40,000 nucleotides of DNA, taken from Myxococcales bacterium UBA1660 (lineage in GTDB: Bacteria; Myxococcota_A; Polyangia; Polyangiales; Houyiibacteriaceae). Shown here in pieces: positions 9,580 through 17,499 of this stretch (positions within the stretch are counted from its first letter, which is position 1; the number at the start of each line of letters is the position of its first letter). The stretch is from contig DCLA01000012.1 of assembly GCA_002320815.1 (NCBI GenBank), positions 1 to 40,000 on the forward strand. Reading direction: 5' to 3'. A program made the translations under genes and the position numbers. Below the pieces are notes generated by a model. That model had not been told where the DNA came from and ran no database searches. It saw only the letters and a program-made list of their open reading frames with translations.

Positions 9580-10476
9580 ATGCCCTCCCTCCCCGGCCTC
9601 CGCCCGCGCGATCACTGGGCGCGGCGGATCTCGGCGCTGGATCCTGCCGAGGACTTCCACGCGATGTACCGCATGTTGGTCGCCTACGAGTTCCCCTGGG
9701 ACGCGACCACGGCGCTCTCCTTCGCGCTCTTCCGCACCTACGCGGTCCCCTCGATCGGCGGGCTCCTCCACCAGACCGGCGAGCTCACCGAGCGCACCCG
9801 CAAGCGCTACGACGACACCGTCCTGTTGATGGAGGCGGTGGTCGAGGACGACCCCGCCAGCGAGCGCGGCCGCCGGGCGCTGCGGCGCATCAACCGGATG
9901 CACGCCGCCTACGACATCGCGCCGGACGACATGCGCTACGTGCTGAGCACCTTCGTGGTGGCGCCGGTGCGCTGGATCGACCGCTACGGTTGGCGCCGGC
10001 TGACCGCGGCCGAGCGCGAGGCCTCCGCGCGCCACTACCGCGAGGTCGGCCGACACATGGGGATCCGCGCGATTCCCGCGGACTACGACGCCTTCGCGAC
10101 CTTCATGGACGAGTACGAGCGCGCGCACTTCGCCTTTCACCCCGGGGCCCGCGCGGTCGCCGAGGCCACCTTGAGCTTCATGGGCGAGCTCCCCTACTTC
10201 CGGCGGCTCCCGGGGCCGCTGGTGCGCCGGGCGGCCTTCGCCCTGATGGACGACGCGCTCCTCGACGCCTTCCGCTTCCCGCGCCCGACGGCCGCCGAGC
10301 GCCGGGCGACGGAGCTGGCGATGGCGGGGCGGAGGCAGATGATGCGCCGGCTCCCGTCGCGGACGGCGCCCGGATACCACCGGTCGTCCCGGGAGGTGCG
10401 GAAGACCTACCCCCACGGGTTCGCGCTGGAGGATCTGGGGACCTTCCCCGCCGGCTGCCCGGTCCCCCACCCCTGA
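9580..10476 (+). CDS. MpaB/latex-clearing-protein-like oxygenase (DUF2236)
   Basis: 298 residues of the DUF2236 family, which includes mycophenolic acid synthesis protein MpaB and rubber oxygenase Lcp, heme-b dependent oxygenases that cleave C=C bonds. Family features seen: the central RRINRMHAAYDIAPDDMRYVLSTF segment with the conserved R-x-x-x-M-H motif, followed by APVRWIDRYGWRRLTAAE and a helical C-terminal half with a conserved YFRRLPGPLVRR-like segment. No signal peptide is evident, so a cytosolic or membrane-associated location is likelier than secretion. The ATG at 9580 is preferred to the GTG at 9565 because the domain starts immediately after it. Substrate unknown; many bacterial members are uncharacterised. 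Confidence 0.8.
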   Translation: MPSLPGLRPRDHWARRISALDPAEDFHAMYRMLVAYEFPWDATTALSFALFRTYAVPSIGGLLHQTGELTERTRKRYDDTVLLMEAVVEDDPASERGRRALRRINRMHAAYDIAPDDMRYVLSTFVVAPVRWIDRYGWRRLTAAEREASARHYREVGRHMGIRAIPADYDAFATFMDEYERAHFAFHPGARAVAEATLSFMGELPYFRRLPGPLVRRAAFALMDDALLDAFRFPRPTAAERRATELAMAGRRQMMRRLPSRTAPGYHRSSREVRKTYPHGFALEDLGTFPAGCPVPHP

Positions 10477-10482
10477 GCCGAC

Positions 10483-11157
10483 CTACTCCGGGTCTTCGCC
10501 GGTGCCCAGCACCGCGCACGCCATGGCGCCGGTGGCTAGCGCGTGCCGCTCGGGCCGGGCGAGGAGCGGGGTACCGCGGAGCTCGCCGATCAGGAGCGCG
10601 GCCATGTCGCCGTGAGTCACCAGCACGCCGTTCTCGCCCGGGTCCAGCGCCTGCTGCAACCCGGCGAGCACCGCCCGCGCGCGCTCTCCGCCATCGGCCA
10701 GCGACTCGCCGGATTCCGGCCGCGGATCCTCGCCGCGGGCCACGGCGGCGCGGCGTTCGTCCCATTCCATGGCGCCCCCCAGCGAGCGCAGCTCGGGCCG
10801 GTCGACGACCTCGGGCCCCGCTTCCAAGAGCGCGGCCGTTTCCCGGGTGCGCCCGGTGGGGCTGGCCCAGACCACGGTGACGTTCTCCGGGAGTCGCCCG
10901 GCCAGGGCGCGCGCCTGCTCCTCGCCGCGCTCGGTCAGCGCGTCGAGACCCTCGGCATCGAGGTCGGCGGGAGGCTCCGCGAGGTTCCTGAACGCCTCTG
11001 CATGGCGCACCACGCAGACCTGGGAGGGCTCGGGGTCCGGGGCGGTCACCGCTTCGACCACCTCGGGCGACGCACCGGGGGCGGGGGTCACCGGGTCGTC
11101 GCAGCCGACGAGGCCAGCCAGGACAGCGAGGTTCAGGAGGAGCGCAGCGCGGGTCAC
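10483..11157 (-). CDS. Histidine phosphatase superfamily lipoprotein
   Basis: 224 residues from a GTG at 11157 preceded by AGAGG. A lipoprotein signal with lipobox L-V-G-C19 leads into a Pro-rich linker, then a histidine phosphatase (phosphoglycerate mutase/SixA) fold: the phospho-accepting R51-H52-A-E motif, the SPTGRTRETA segment with the second Arg, and the C-terminal VTHGD that provides the second catalytic His. The enzyme should be anchored on the periplasmic face and act as a phosphatase on small molecules or phosphoproteins. Convergent with the MpaB-like gene and divergent from the flavoprotein gene, so apparently monocistronic. Confidence 0.87.
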   Translation of the reverse strand: MTRAALLLNLAVLAGLVGCDDPVTPAPGASPEVVEAVTAPDPEPSQVCVVRHAEAFRNLAEPPADLDAEGLDALTERGEEQARALAGRLPENVTVVWASPTGRTRETAALLEAGPEVVDRPELRSLGGAMEWDERRAAVARGEDPRPESGESLADGGERARAVLAGLQQALDPGENGVLVTHGDMAALLIGELRGTPLLARPERHALATGAMACAVLGTGEDPE

Positions 11158-11187
11158 GGGAGACCTCTAGGGCCCGCGCGAGGGTTG

Positions 11188-11213
11188 AAAAGGCGGGTCG
11201 TGCTACGCCTTTT
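11188..11213. promoter_or_regulatory. 8-bp inverted repeat in a divergent intergenic region (operator candidate)
   Basis: AAAAGGCG (11188-11195) and CGCCTTTT (11206-11213) are exact inverted copies separated by ten bases, about one helical turn, in the space between the divergent histidine phosphatase and flavoprotein genes. The two AT-rich blocks stand out from the GC-rich surroundings. TTGAAA at 11185-11190 could be a -35 element toward the flavoprotein gene, but no clear -10 follows. A dimeric regulator binding site is the simplest reading. Confidence 0.4.
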
Positions 11214-11321
11214 GCGCGGCACACGCAGGGGCCCCGGGTCGCCCCCGGGACCCCAAAGACCGCCGATCGGAGCCCAAGGACCGCTCTGGTCGGCGCCAGT
11301 CCGGGAGCGCAGAATGGCTCC

Positions 11322-12230
11322 ATGAGCGACCAGCCCTTCGACGCCGTCCTGATCGGTGGCGGCCCCGCCAACCTCTCCGCTGCCCTGGCCCTCGGCCGCG
11401 CCCGTCGCCACGTGCTCCTCACCGATGCCGGCCCGCGGCGCAACGGGGCGGCGACCCACGTGAACAACTTTCTCACCCGGGACCACACGCCGCCCGACGA
11501 GATGCGCCGCATCGGCCGGGAGCAGCTCGCGAAGTACCCCACGGTGACCCTCCGTGACGAACCGGTGCTGGGGGTGTCCGGCGAGCGGGGCGCCTTTCGG
11601 GTCGAGCTGCCCAGTGGCGTGGTCGACGCCCGCCGCCTGCTCCTGGGCACGGGCATGATCGACGAGATGCTGCCCATCGAGGGCTTCGCCGAGCGCTGGG
11701 GCCACGCGATCTACCAGTGCCCCTATTGCCACGGCTACGAGGTCCGGGACCGACCCTGGGGCTTCCTCGTCTCGCCGCAGAATGCCGGACACTTCGTCCC
11801 CTTCGCGCTCCAGGCGCTCCAGTGGACCGACCGGCTCACCGTCTTCACCCACGGGCAGATGGAGGTCGACGGCGACACCCGCGGTCTCCTCGAGGCGCGC
11901 GGCATCCGCTTGGCCACCGCGCCCATCGAGCGGCTGGTGGGTCCGGGGACCACGCTGACCGGCGTGGCGACCGGCGGGGAGGTGATCCCCTGCGACGCGC
12001 TCTACGCGCACCCGCCGCAGCGGCAGGTCCAGCTGGTGGGCGCGCTCGGCCTCGAGCTCGACGACGACGGTTACGTACGGGTCGACGAGATGCGCCGCGA
12101 GACATCGCGCCCCGGGATCTACGCCGCGGGCGACCTGACGACCCGGATGCAGGGCGCCATCCTCGCCGCCGGCTTCGGGACCCGGGCGGCGGCCATGATC
12201 AACGTGGAGCTGGCGATGGAACCGCACTGA
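11322..12230 (+). CDS. Thioredoxin reductase-like FAD oxidoreductase with CPYC but no visible NADPH motif
   Basis: 302 residues with the layout of low-molecular-weight thioredoxin reductases. The N-terminal FAD-binding loop is IGGGPANLSAALALG; the redox-active disulfide is C133-P-Y-C136; the C-terminal FAD motif is GIYAAGDLTTRMQGAILAAGFG. In thioredoxin reductases and related GliT-type oxidases a glycine-rich GxGxxA/S NADPH loop follows the CxxC; here the corresponding segment reads GFLVSPQNAGHFVPFAL, so the dinucleotide motif is lost. The protein may therefore act as a dithiol oxidase or use another electron donor rather than NADPH. It overlaps the convergent AraC gene by 32 bases. Confidence 0.87.
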   Translation: MSDQPFDAVLIGGGPANLSAALALGRARRHVLLTDAGPRRNGAATHVNNFLTRDHTPPDEMRRIGREQLAKYPTVTLRDEPVLGVSGERGAFRVELPSGVVDARRLLLGTGMIDEMLPIEGFAERWGHAIYQCPYCHGYEVRDRPWGFLVSPQNAGHFVPFALQALQWTDRLTVFTHGQMEVDGDTRGLLEARGIRLATAPIERLVGPGTTLTGVATGGEVIPCDALYAHPPQRQVQLVGALGLELDDDGYVRVDEMRRETSRPGIYAAGDLTTRMQGAILAAGFGTRAAAMINVELAMEPH

Positions 12231-13068
12231 AGCGCCGGGCCGCTCGCCACGCCGCCGGGGTCTGCCCGTGCTCGCGGCGGAAGAGGCGGATGAAGTGGGT
12301 GGGGTCGGCGTAGCCCACGCGCTCGGCGACGATGTCCACCCGCTCGTCGGAGTGGGAGAGCAGGCGCCGGGCCTGGGCCATGCGGCCGTGGATGATCCAC
12401 TTCACCGCGCTCCGCCCGGTCGCGCGGGTGAGCGCGCCGGTCACGTAGGCCGGCGTACGCCCGATGGCGTCGGCGACCTCTTGCAGGGTGAGCGGGCCCA
12501 GGCAGTGCTGCTCGATGTAGCGCAGCGCGTCGGGCACCACGCCGCCACCGGGCGGGGCCGGCGCCGCGCCCGCCGCGCGATCGACCTCGGCCAGGATCAG
12601 GGTGAGCAAGCTGCGGCGCACCGCCTCCGCGGGGTCACCGCCCGAGGCGTCTGCCGTCGCCACCGCCAGCTCGCCGAAGAGGCTCTCCAGGTAGTCGTGG
12701 CGGGCCGGGGGAATGGTGATCACCGCGGCCCCACCGTCGCGAACGCGCTCGAAGGGCGAGAGCAACGCACCGGCGCCGTCGGCCTTCAGGCAGGGCACGC
12801 AGAAGCCGACCCCCCAGGACTCGCCGCGGCTGCCGCCCAGGTGGCGATGGGCTGCGCCGGCGGGCACCAGATGCACGTCGCCGGGCCGGACGATCCAGCG
12901 GCCGCTCTGCTCCACGCGGGCCTCGCCGGTGAGCTGAAAGGAGAGCGCGGCGTAGCCGTGGGTGACCGGGGTCGGGCTCCCGCGCTCCACGCAGTCCCGG
13001 CGACGGCCGGCGACCATGGTGCCGGCTTCGGCGAAGGCGTCGTCGCGGGGCGTGGGGCGCTCGCTCAT
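12199..13068 (-). CDS. AraC-family transcriptional regulator with a CVPC motif in its sensor half
   Basis: 289 residues. The N-terminal half is a cupin-like sensor (YAALSFQLTGEARVEQSGRW, then VRPGDVHLVPAGAAHRH), and residues about 188-285 form the two helix-turn-helix motifs of AraC proteins (LTLQEVADAIGRTPAYVTGA; DIVAERVGYADPTHFIRLFR followed by HGQTPAAWR). The sensor half includes C90-V-P-C93, a CxxC that could bind metal or respond to redox state. The gene faces the flavoprotein gene tail to tail and overlaps it by 32 bases, so the two are not co-transcribed, though a regulatory link is possible. Regulated targets are unknown. Confidence 0.9.
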   Translation of the reverse strand: MSERPTPRDDAFAEAGTMVAGRRRDCVERGSPTPVTHGYAALSFQLTGEARVEQSGRWIVRPGDVHLVPAGAAHRHLGGSRGESWGVGFCVPCLKADGAGALLSPFERVRDGGAAVITIPPARHDYLESLFGELAVATADASGGDPAEAVRRSLLTLILAEVDRAAGAAPAPPGGGVVPDALRYIEQHCLGPLTLQEVADAIGRTPAYVTGALTRATGRSAVKWIIHGRMAQARRLLSHSDERVDIVAERVGYADPTHFIRLFRREHGQTPAAWRAARRFSAVPSPAPR

Positions 13069-13106
13069 GGCTCAGCCTCGCACGCGCGTCGGGGTCGCGC
13101 GAGCGC

Positions 13107-13765
13107 TCAGGCCGTGGCGTCCCGCTCCGCCTGCCGGCGAAGGATCGCGTACAGGGCCCCCGCGCGTCCATGCCCTCGGGCGCCGCCGTGGGGCTCACCA
13201 CCGGGAGCTGCAGCGAGAGAAAACGAACCGCGCCCCGCGCCCGGTCCGACGCGTTCGGATCCACGCTGCGCCAGAGCCGCTGCATGGCGGTGTTCTCCGG
13301 GAGCGCTTCGGCCTGGAAGCCGGAGAAGCCCCGCTCGCGCGCGGCGGCGATGAGGCGCAGAAAGAGGAGCCGACCCAGCCCCTTGCCCTGGAATTCGTCC
13401 ACCACGGCCACCGCCGCCTCGGCGATGGTGGGTGCCTCGGGGTCCCCGATGAAGCGCGCCACGCCGACGCCTTCCTCGCGCCCCTGGGCGTCCAAGCGCC
13501 CGGCGCCGATGGCCACGTGGCGCTCCATGTCCAGCTCGGTCAGGTACGCCAGTTCGGCGTCGCTGAGGTGACTCTTGTTGCTGAAGAAGCGCATGTAGCG
13601 CGACTCGTGGCTCAGCCGCGCGAGCCCCTCGCCGATGAGCGCCTTGTCGCTGGGGCGCACGAGCCGGAGGAAGAGCTCGGTGCCGTCCGGGAGCACTACG
13701 TCCTCGCGGTAGTCGGCGTCGAAATGACGCGACGGTCGCCGGACGAGCTCGGGGGTGGCACCCAT
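13107..13765 (-). pseudogene. GNAT N-acetyltransferase with an apparent one-base frameshift near the 3' end
   Basis: From ATG 13765 the frame encodes a GNAT domain: YREDVVLPDGTELFLRLVRP, a substrate region, and the acetyl-CoA loop AVVDEFQGKGLGRLLFLRLI (Q/R-x-x-G-x-G/A type), then LPENTAMQRLWRS. After APEGMDARG the frame runs on through the AraC gene out of phase to 12635, giving about 180 unrelated residues. Adding one base at the C5 tract 13157-13161 restores ALYAILRRQAERDATA and a TGA at 13107-13109, a normal end for this family and located before the AraC start. So the gene is either a recent frameshift mutant or the window has a homopolymer error. It probably acetylates a small molecule or protein; substrate unknown. 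Confidence 0.75.
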
Positions 13766-13875
13766 GGGCAGGACGGTAGCGCCGAACGGCGCGACGCCAA
13801 GGGGTGCCACGAAGAACTCACCCGGCCGAAATCGGGTCGAAACGCACGGCACCCCCACGCCGGGGGACGCCTGGC

Positions 13876-14472
13876 TCAGCGCTCGGGCGCGAACGCCAAC
13901 ACCTGGACGGTCGTGCTCGGACCGGTGTGGTAGCGCCCCTCGCTCACGTCGCGGTCGATGGCTTCACAGCGCTCGAAGCGGAGGCCGTCGAGCTCGTCGC
14001 GCAGGGCCTCGGGCGTCATGAGCAGGTCGGGATCCTTGGGACCTCCCACGCCGGGTCGCTCGAGCTGCCGCGGCGTATAGGCCTCCAGGACGAGGGCCCC
14101 GCCGGGACGCAGCGCGCGGACGCAAGCGGCGTGGAGCGCGCGCCGGAGCGCGCTGGGGACGTGGGCCCAGACGGAGACGATCCCGGCCCACTGGCCCTCG
14201 CCGAGGTCGTAGTCGGCGAGGTCCGCGGTCACGGTGGTCAGGGTCACACCGCGCTCGGTCGCGAGCCGGGCCGCGTTGGCCAGGCCCACCGGCGACTGGT
14301 CGACCGCGGTGACCTCGTGGCCGCGCTCCGCCAGGAAGACCGCGTTCCGGCCCTCGCCCTCGGCGAGGCAGAGCACCGGCCCCGGCGGGATCCGCTCGGC
14401 GACCTCGCGGACGAAGTCGTTGGGCTCGGTTCCGTAGGAGGCGAAGGCCTCGGCGTAGCGTTCATCCCACAT
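13876..14472 (-). CDS. Class I SAM-dependent methyltransferase (TehB-like)
   Basis: 198 residues beginning MWDERYAEAFASYGTEPNDF, the typical opening of small methyltransferases of the TehB/SAM type 11-12 group. The SAM-binding loop is VLCLAEGEGRNAVFLA (E-G-E-G-R-N), followed by the acidic strand end EVTAVDQS (binds the ribose hydroxyls), and ALRPGGALVLEAYTPRQL as motif post-II. A cytosolic enzyme, with relatives implicated in tellurite or thiopurine methylation or with no known substrate. The upstream in-frame ATG at 14535 would add a low-complexity leader. It is divergent from modA with 82 bases between. Confidence 0.85.
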   Translation of the reverse strand: MWDERYAEAFASYGTEPNDFVREVAERIPPGPVLCLAEGEGRNAVFLAERGHEVTAVDQSPVGLANAARLATERGVTLTTVTADLADYDLGEGQWAGIVSVWAHVPSALRRALHAACVRALRPGGALVLEAYTPRQLERPGVGGPKDPDLLMTPEALRDELDGLRFERCEAIDRDVSEGRYHTGPSTTVQVLAFAPER

Positions 14473-14554
14473 GCCCCGGGAGGTTGCCGGCCGCTCCCGC
14501 GAGGGTCGAGGGGTTTCGTGTGCCTGCGACGACATGCCGCGGTAAGAGGCCCGC

Positions 14555-15289
14555 ATGCGTCCCTCCCTCCTGCTCGTGGGCCTCGCGCTCCTCGGCTGCG
14601 ATGGAGACGGCGGCGCGCGCGCCGAGATGGTGGTCTACGCCGCGTCCTCGCTCACCGAAGCCTTCACCGCCCTGGAGTCGGCGTACGAGGCGGAGCACCC
14701 CGGGGTCGACGTGCGGCTCTCCTTCGCCGGCAGCCAGATGCTCCGGCTCCAGATCGAACAGGGAGCCCGGGCGGACGTGTTCGCGTCCGCCGACGAGCGC
14801 CACATGGCCGCGCTACGCGACGCCGACCGGGTCGCCCCGCCCACCCTCTTCGCCGCCAACGAGCTGGTGGTGATCACCCCGGTCGGCGACGAGCGCATCC
14901 GGCGCCTCGAGGACCTGCGGACCGCCCAGCGCGTGGTCCTGGGCGACGAGTCGGTGCCCGTGGGGCGCTACGCGCGGCAGCTCCTCCGGCAGGCGGGCCT
15001 CTGGGAGGCCGTGCAGCCCCACGTCGTCAGCGAGGAAGCCAACGTGCGGCTGGTGCGCGCCAAGGTGGAGATCGGCGAAGCCGACGCCGCGCTCGTGTAT
15101 CGCACCGACGCGCGGACCGACCGAGTGCGCGCGGTGGCCATCCCCGACGACCAGAACGTCCGCACCCGCTACCCGATCGCGGTCACCCGCGACGCGCCCC
15201 ATCCCGCCGAGGCCGCACGTTTCGTGGCCTTCGTCCGCAGCGAGGCGGGCGCCCGAATCCTGAGCGAGCGAGGCTTCGGCGCGCCGTGA
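14555..15289 (+). CDS. modA: Molybdate ABC transporter substrate-binding lipoprotein ModA
   Basis: 244 residues. A lipoprotein signal (LALLGC) anchors it at the outer face of the inner membrane, as usual where no free periplasmic form is made. The mature protein is a ModA-type binding protein: VVYAASSLTEAFTALE at the start (the Ser-Ser pair that binds oxyanion), SFAGSQMLRLQIEQGARADVFASAD, and the EADAALVYRTDA segment late in the chain. It captures molybdate (or tungstate) and delivers it to ModB. AAGAGG lies upstream of the ATG. It is first of a three-gene operon with four-base overlaps. Confidence 0.93.
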   Translation: MRPSLLLVGLALLGCDGDGGARAEMVVYAASSLTEAFTALESAYEAEHPGVDVRLSFAGSQMLRLQIEQGARADVFASADERHMAALRDADRVAPPTLFAANELVVITPVGDERIRRLEDLRTAQRVVLGDESVPVGRYARQLLRQAGLWEAVQPHVVSEEANVRLVRAKVEIGEADAALVYRTDARTDRVRAVAIPDDQNVRTRYPIAVTRDAPHPAEAARFVAFVRSEAGARILSERGFGAP

Positions 15290-16065
15290 GGGGGTCCCGG
15301 ATCCCGGGCCTGGTGGGCGCGGTCCTGGTCGGGCTGGTGCTCCTGCCGCTGGTCGCGCTCGTCGTCGCTGGCGCCCGCGTCGACTTCGGCGCCGCGCTGG
15401 CCGACCCGATGTTCCTCCCGGCGCTCGCGCTCAGTGTCCGCACGTCGCTGCTCGCCATGGCGCTGGTGGTGCTCCTCGGGACTCCGCTCGCCTGGTGGCT
15501 GGCCACGCGCCGGACCCGCATCGCCCGCGCGGTGGAGCTCGCCGTCGCCCTGCCCATCGTGGTCCCCCCGGCGGTCATCGGCGTCGCGCTCCTGATGACC
15601 TACGGCCGCCAAGGCCTGCTGGGCCCCTTCCTGGCGAACGTCGGGGTCACCCTGCCCTTCACCGAGCCCGCGGTCGTCTTGGCGCAGGTGGTGGTCGCCG
15701 CGCCCTTCTATGTGCAGGCCGCCGCGAGCGGCTTCCGCGAAGTGGATCCCGAACTCCTGGTGGTGGCCCGGAGCCTGGGGGCCACACCGACGGCGGCGCT
15801 CCGCCGCGTGGCCATCCCCATCGCCATGCCCGGGCTGGTGGTGGGTGCGTCCCTGGCGTGGGCCCGCGCGCTGGGCGAGTTCGGCGCGACCCTGGTGTTC
15901 GCGGGCAACATGCGCGGCGAGACCCAGACCCTGCCCCTGGCCATCTTCCAGGCTCTGGAGTCCGACGTGCGCGTGGCGGTGGTGTTCTCCCTGGTCCTGG
16001 TGGCCGTGGGCGCCCTCTTGCTGGGCGCCCTGCGCTTCGCGCCGCGCCTCTGGGGGCGACGATGA
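15286..16065 (+). CDS. modB: Molybdate ABC transporter permease ModB
   Basis: 259 residues starting with GTG 15286 inside the modA stop (GTGA). Five to six hydrophobic segments and the cytoplasmic EAA loop (VARSLGATPTAALRRVAIP) identify an ABC importer inner-membrane permease; FGATLVFAGNMRGETQTLPLAIF is highly characteristic of ModB/CysT-type permeases, the molybdate branch being favoured by the flanking ModA. It forms the membrane channel energised by the ATPase encoded next, whose ATG overlaps its stop (ATGA at 16062-16065). Confidence 0.93.
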   Translation: MRGSRIPGLVGAVLVGLVLLPLVALVVAGARVDFGAALADPMFLPALALSVRTSLLAMALVVLLGTPLAWWLATRRTRIARAVELAVALPIVVPPAVIGVALLMTYGRQGLLGPFLANVGVTLPFTEPAVVLAQVVVAAPFYVQAAASGFREVDPELLVVARSLGATPTAALRRVAIPIAMPGLVVGASLAWARALGEFGATLVFAGNMRGETQTLPLAIFQALESDVRVAVVFSLVLVAVGALLLGALRFAPRLWGRR

Positions 16066-16736
16066 GCGACTGGGCCGCCACCGTCCGCGCCCGGGTGGGC
16101 ACCTTCCTCCTCGACGTCGCGCTCGAGGGCCGGGGGACCGTGGCCCTCGTCGGCCCCAACGGCAGCGGCAAGACGACCCTGCTCCGCGCGCTCCTGGGCG
16201 CGATCCCCGCGGAGGCGGCCACGTTCACCCTCGCGGGTCGGGCCCTGGCGGAGCTCTCGGTCGAAGAGCGCCGGATCGGCTACGTCCCCCAGGGGTCCGG
16301 GCTCTTCCCCCATCTCGATGTCCTGGGCAACGTCACCTTCGGGCGCCCTGGCGCGGCCGCGGCCGCCGTCGAGCTCCTCGACGAGCTGGGGTGCGGTCAC
16401 CTTCGCTCGCGCCGGGTCTACGATCTCTCGGGCGGAGAGCGGCAGCGCGTCGCTCTCGCCCGCGCGCTCCTGGCGCAACCGGACATGCTCCTCCTGGACG
16501 AGCCCCTCGCCGCCCTGGACGCCATCACCCGGCGACAGGTGCGCGCGCTGCTCCGCGACCGATTGGCCGCCTTCGGCCGGCCCGTGGTGCTCGTGACCCA
16601 CGACGTCCGGGACATCGAGGCCCTGGCCGAACGGGTGTGGGTCCTCGAGAAGGGCTCGGTGGTCCAGCAGGGCACCCTGGCGGAGCTCCGCGCCGCGCCC
16701 GCCGATGTCTTCGTTACCGAGCTGGTGGCCGACTGA
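16062..16736 (+). CDS. modC: Molybdate ABC transporter ATPase ModC (short, no TOBE domain)
   Basis: 224 residues with all ABC ATPase motifs: Walker A GPNGSGKTT (K37), Q-loop region YVPQGSGLFPHLDV, signature LSGGERQRVALARAL, Walker B MLLLDEPLAALD and the switch His in VVLVTHD. It powers molybdate import through ModB. It ends just after the nucleotide-binding domain, without the C-terminal molybdate-binding MOP/TOBE domain found in longer ModC proteins such as that of E. coli, so substrate inhibition through that domain is absent. A hairpin follows the stop codon directly. Confidence 0.92.
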   Translation: MSDWAATVRARVGTFLLDVALEGRGTVALVGPNGSGKTTLLRALLGAIPAEAATFTLAGRALAELSVEERRIGYVPQGSGLFPHLDVLGNVTFGRPGAAAAAVELLDELGCGHLRSRRVYDLSGGERQRVALARALLAQPDMLLLDEPLAALDAITRRQVRALLRDRLAAFGRPVVLVTHDVRDIEALAERVWVLEKGSVVQQGTLAELRAAPADVFVTELVAD

Positions 16737-16753
16737 CGGGGCACCTTGCCCCG
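16737..16753 (+). terminator. Hairpin directly after modC (weak terminator candidate)
   Basis: CGGGGCA (16737-16743) pairs perfectly with TGCCCCG (16747-16753) around the loop CCT, starting on the base after the modC stop. There is no U-run, so termination would be inefficient or factor dependent; it separates the mod operon from the receiver-KaiB gene 47 bases on. Confidence 0.45.
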
Positions 16754-16800
16754 CCCGTCGGGACATCTTCGCCCATGGCGCTCCCGAGCCCCGGCTCTAG

Positions 16801-17499
16801 GTGGTCCAGGTGAACCGATCGCGGCGCCGACCCACGGTGTTCGTCCTGGAGGACGACCCGGACCAGCAGGAGCTCCTCTGCGCTTTCTTCTCCACGCGCG
16901 GGTGTCGCGTCGATGCCGCCGGGAGCCTCGCGGAGGCCCGGGAGGAACTCGACCCGAGTAGCCCCCACGATCTCTACGTCCTCGACTACGACCTCCCCGA
17001 CGGAGTCTCTTTCGATCTTTTGTCGGAGGGCCTCGTCCAATCGGAGCGCAGCGTGGTGATCAGCGCGTCCAGCGCGCTCCCGCCCCGCCCCTCGGGCACC
17101 CACTACATCTCCAAGCCAGCCTCGCTGGAAGCCATCACCGCCGCGGTCACCACCATCCTCTGGGAAGGGTGGAGCGAGGCGCCCCGCTCGTCGGTCATGG
17201 GCCGCCGGTCCCGACCGCCGGGGGAGGACGACACGCTCGAGCTGGTCGTCTACATCTCCCCCAGCAGTCACCTCACCGCCGTGGCCCTCAAGCGCCTGGC
17301 CGAGGTGCTCGATGGCGATCCGGCGGACCACCCCGCGGTCCGCATCGTGAACATCGAGACCCCCGAGGGCCTCGACGAGGCGAGCCACGAGGGTGTGCTC
17401 TTCACCCCGACGCTGGAGCGTCGGGCCCCCGAACCCCGCGCCTGGTTGGTGGGCGACCTGACCGACACGGACGCCGTGCGCGCCCTGGTGGAGCGATGA
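16801..17499 (+). CDS. Response regulator receiver fused to a KaiB-like domain
   Basis: 232 residues. Residues 12-125 are a CheY-like receiver with every key position present: acidic pair D18/D19, phosphoacceptor D62 (YVLDYDLPDG), switch S87 and K104 (YISKPAS). After a charged linker, residues about 141-232 match KaiB: LELVVYISPSSHLTAVALKRL, then VRIVNIETPEGLDEAS, FTPTLERRAPEPRAWLVGDLTD. The VGDLTD segment corresponds to the fold-switch region of KaiB (IGDLSD). KaiB binds the CI ring of KaiC to run the cyanobacterial clock; a SasA-like KaiB-fold sensor role is the alternative. The gene overlaps kaiC-like by four bases (ATGA). GTG 16810, with AGGTGG just upstream, is an alternative start. The fusion would let a histidine kinase signal reach a KaiC protein. 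Confidence 0.85.
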   Translation: MVQVNRSRRRPTVFVLEDDPDQQELLCAFFSTRGCRVDAAGSLAEAREELDPSSPHDLYVLDYDLPDGVSFDLLSEGLVQSERSVVISASSALPPRPSGTHYISKPASLEAITAAVTTILWEGWSEAPRSSVMGRRSRPPGEDDTLELVVYISPSSHLTAVALKRLAEVLDGDPADHPAVRIVNIETPEGLDEASHEGVLFTPTLERRAPEPRAWLVGDLTDTDAVRALVER

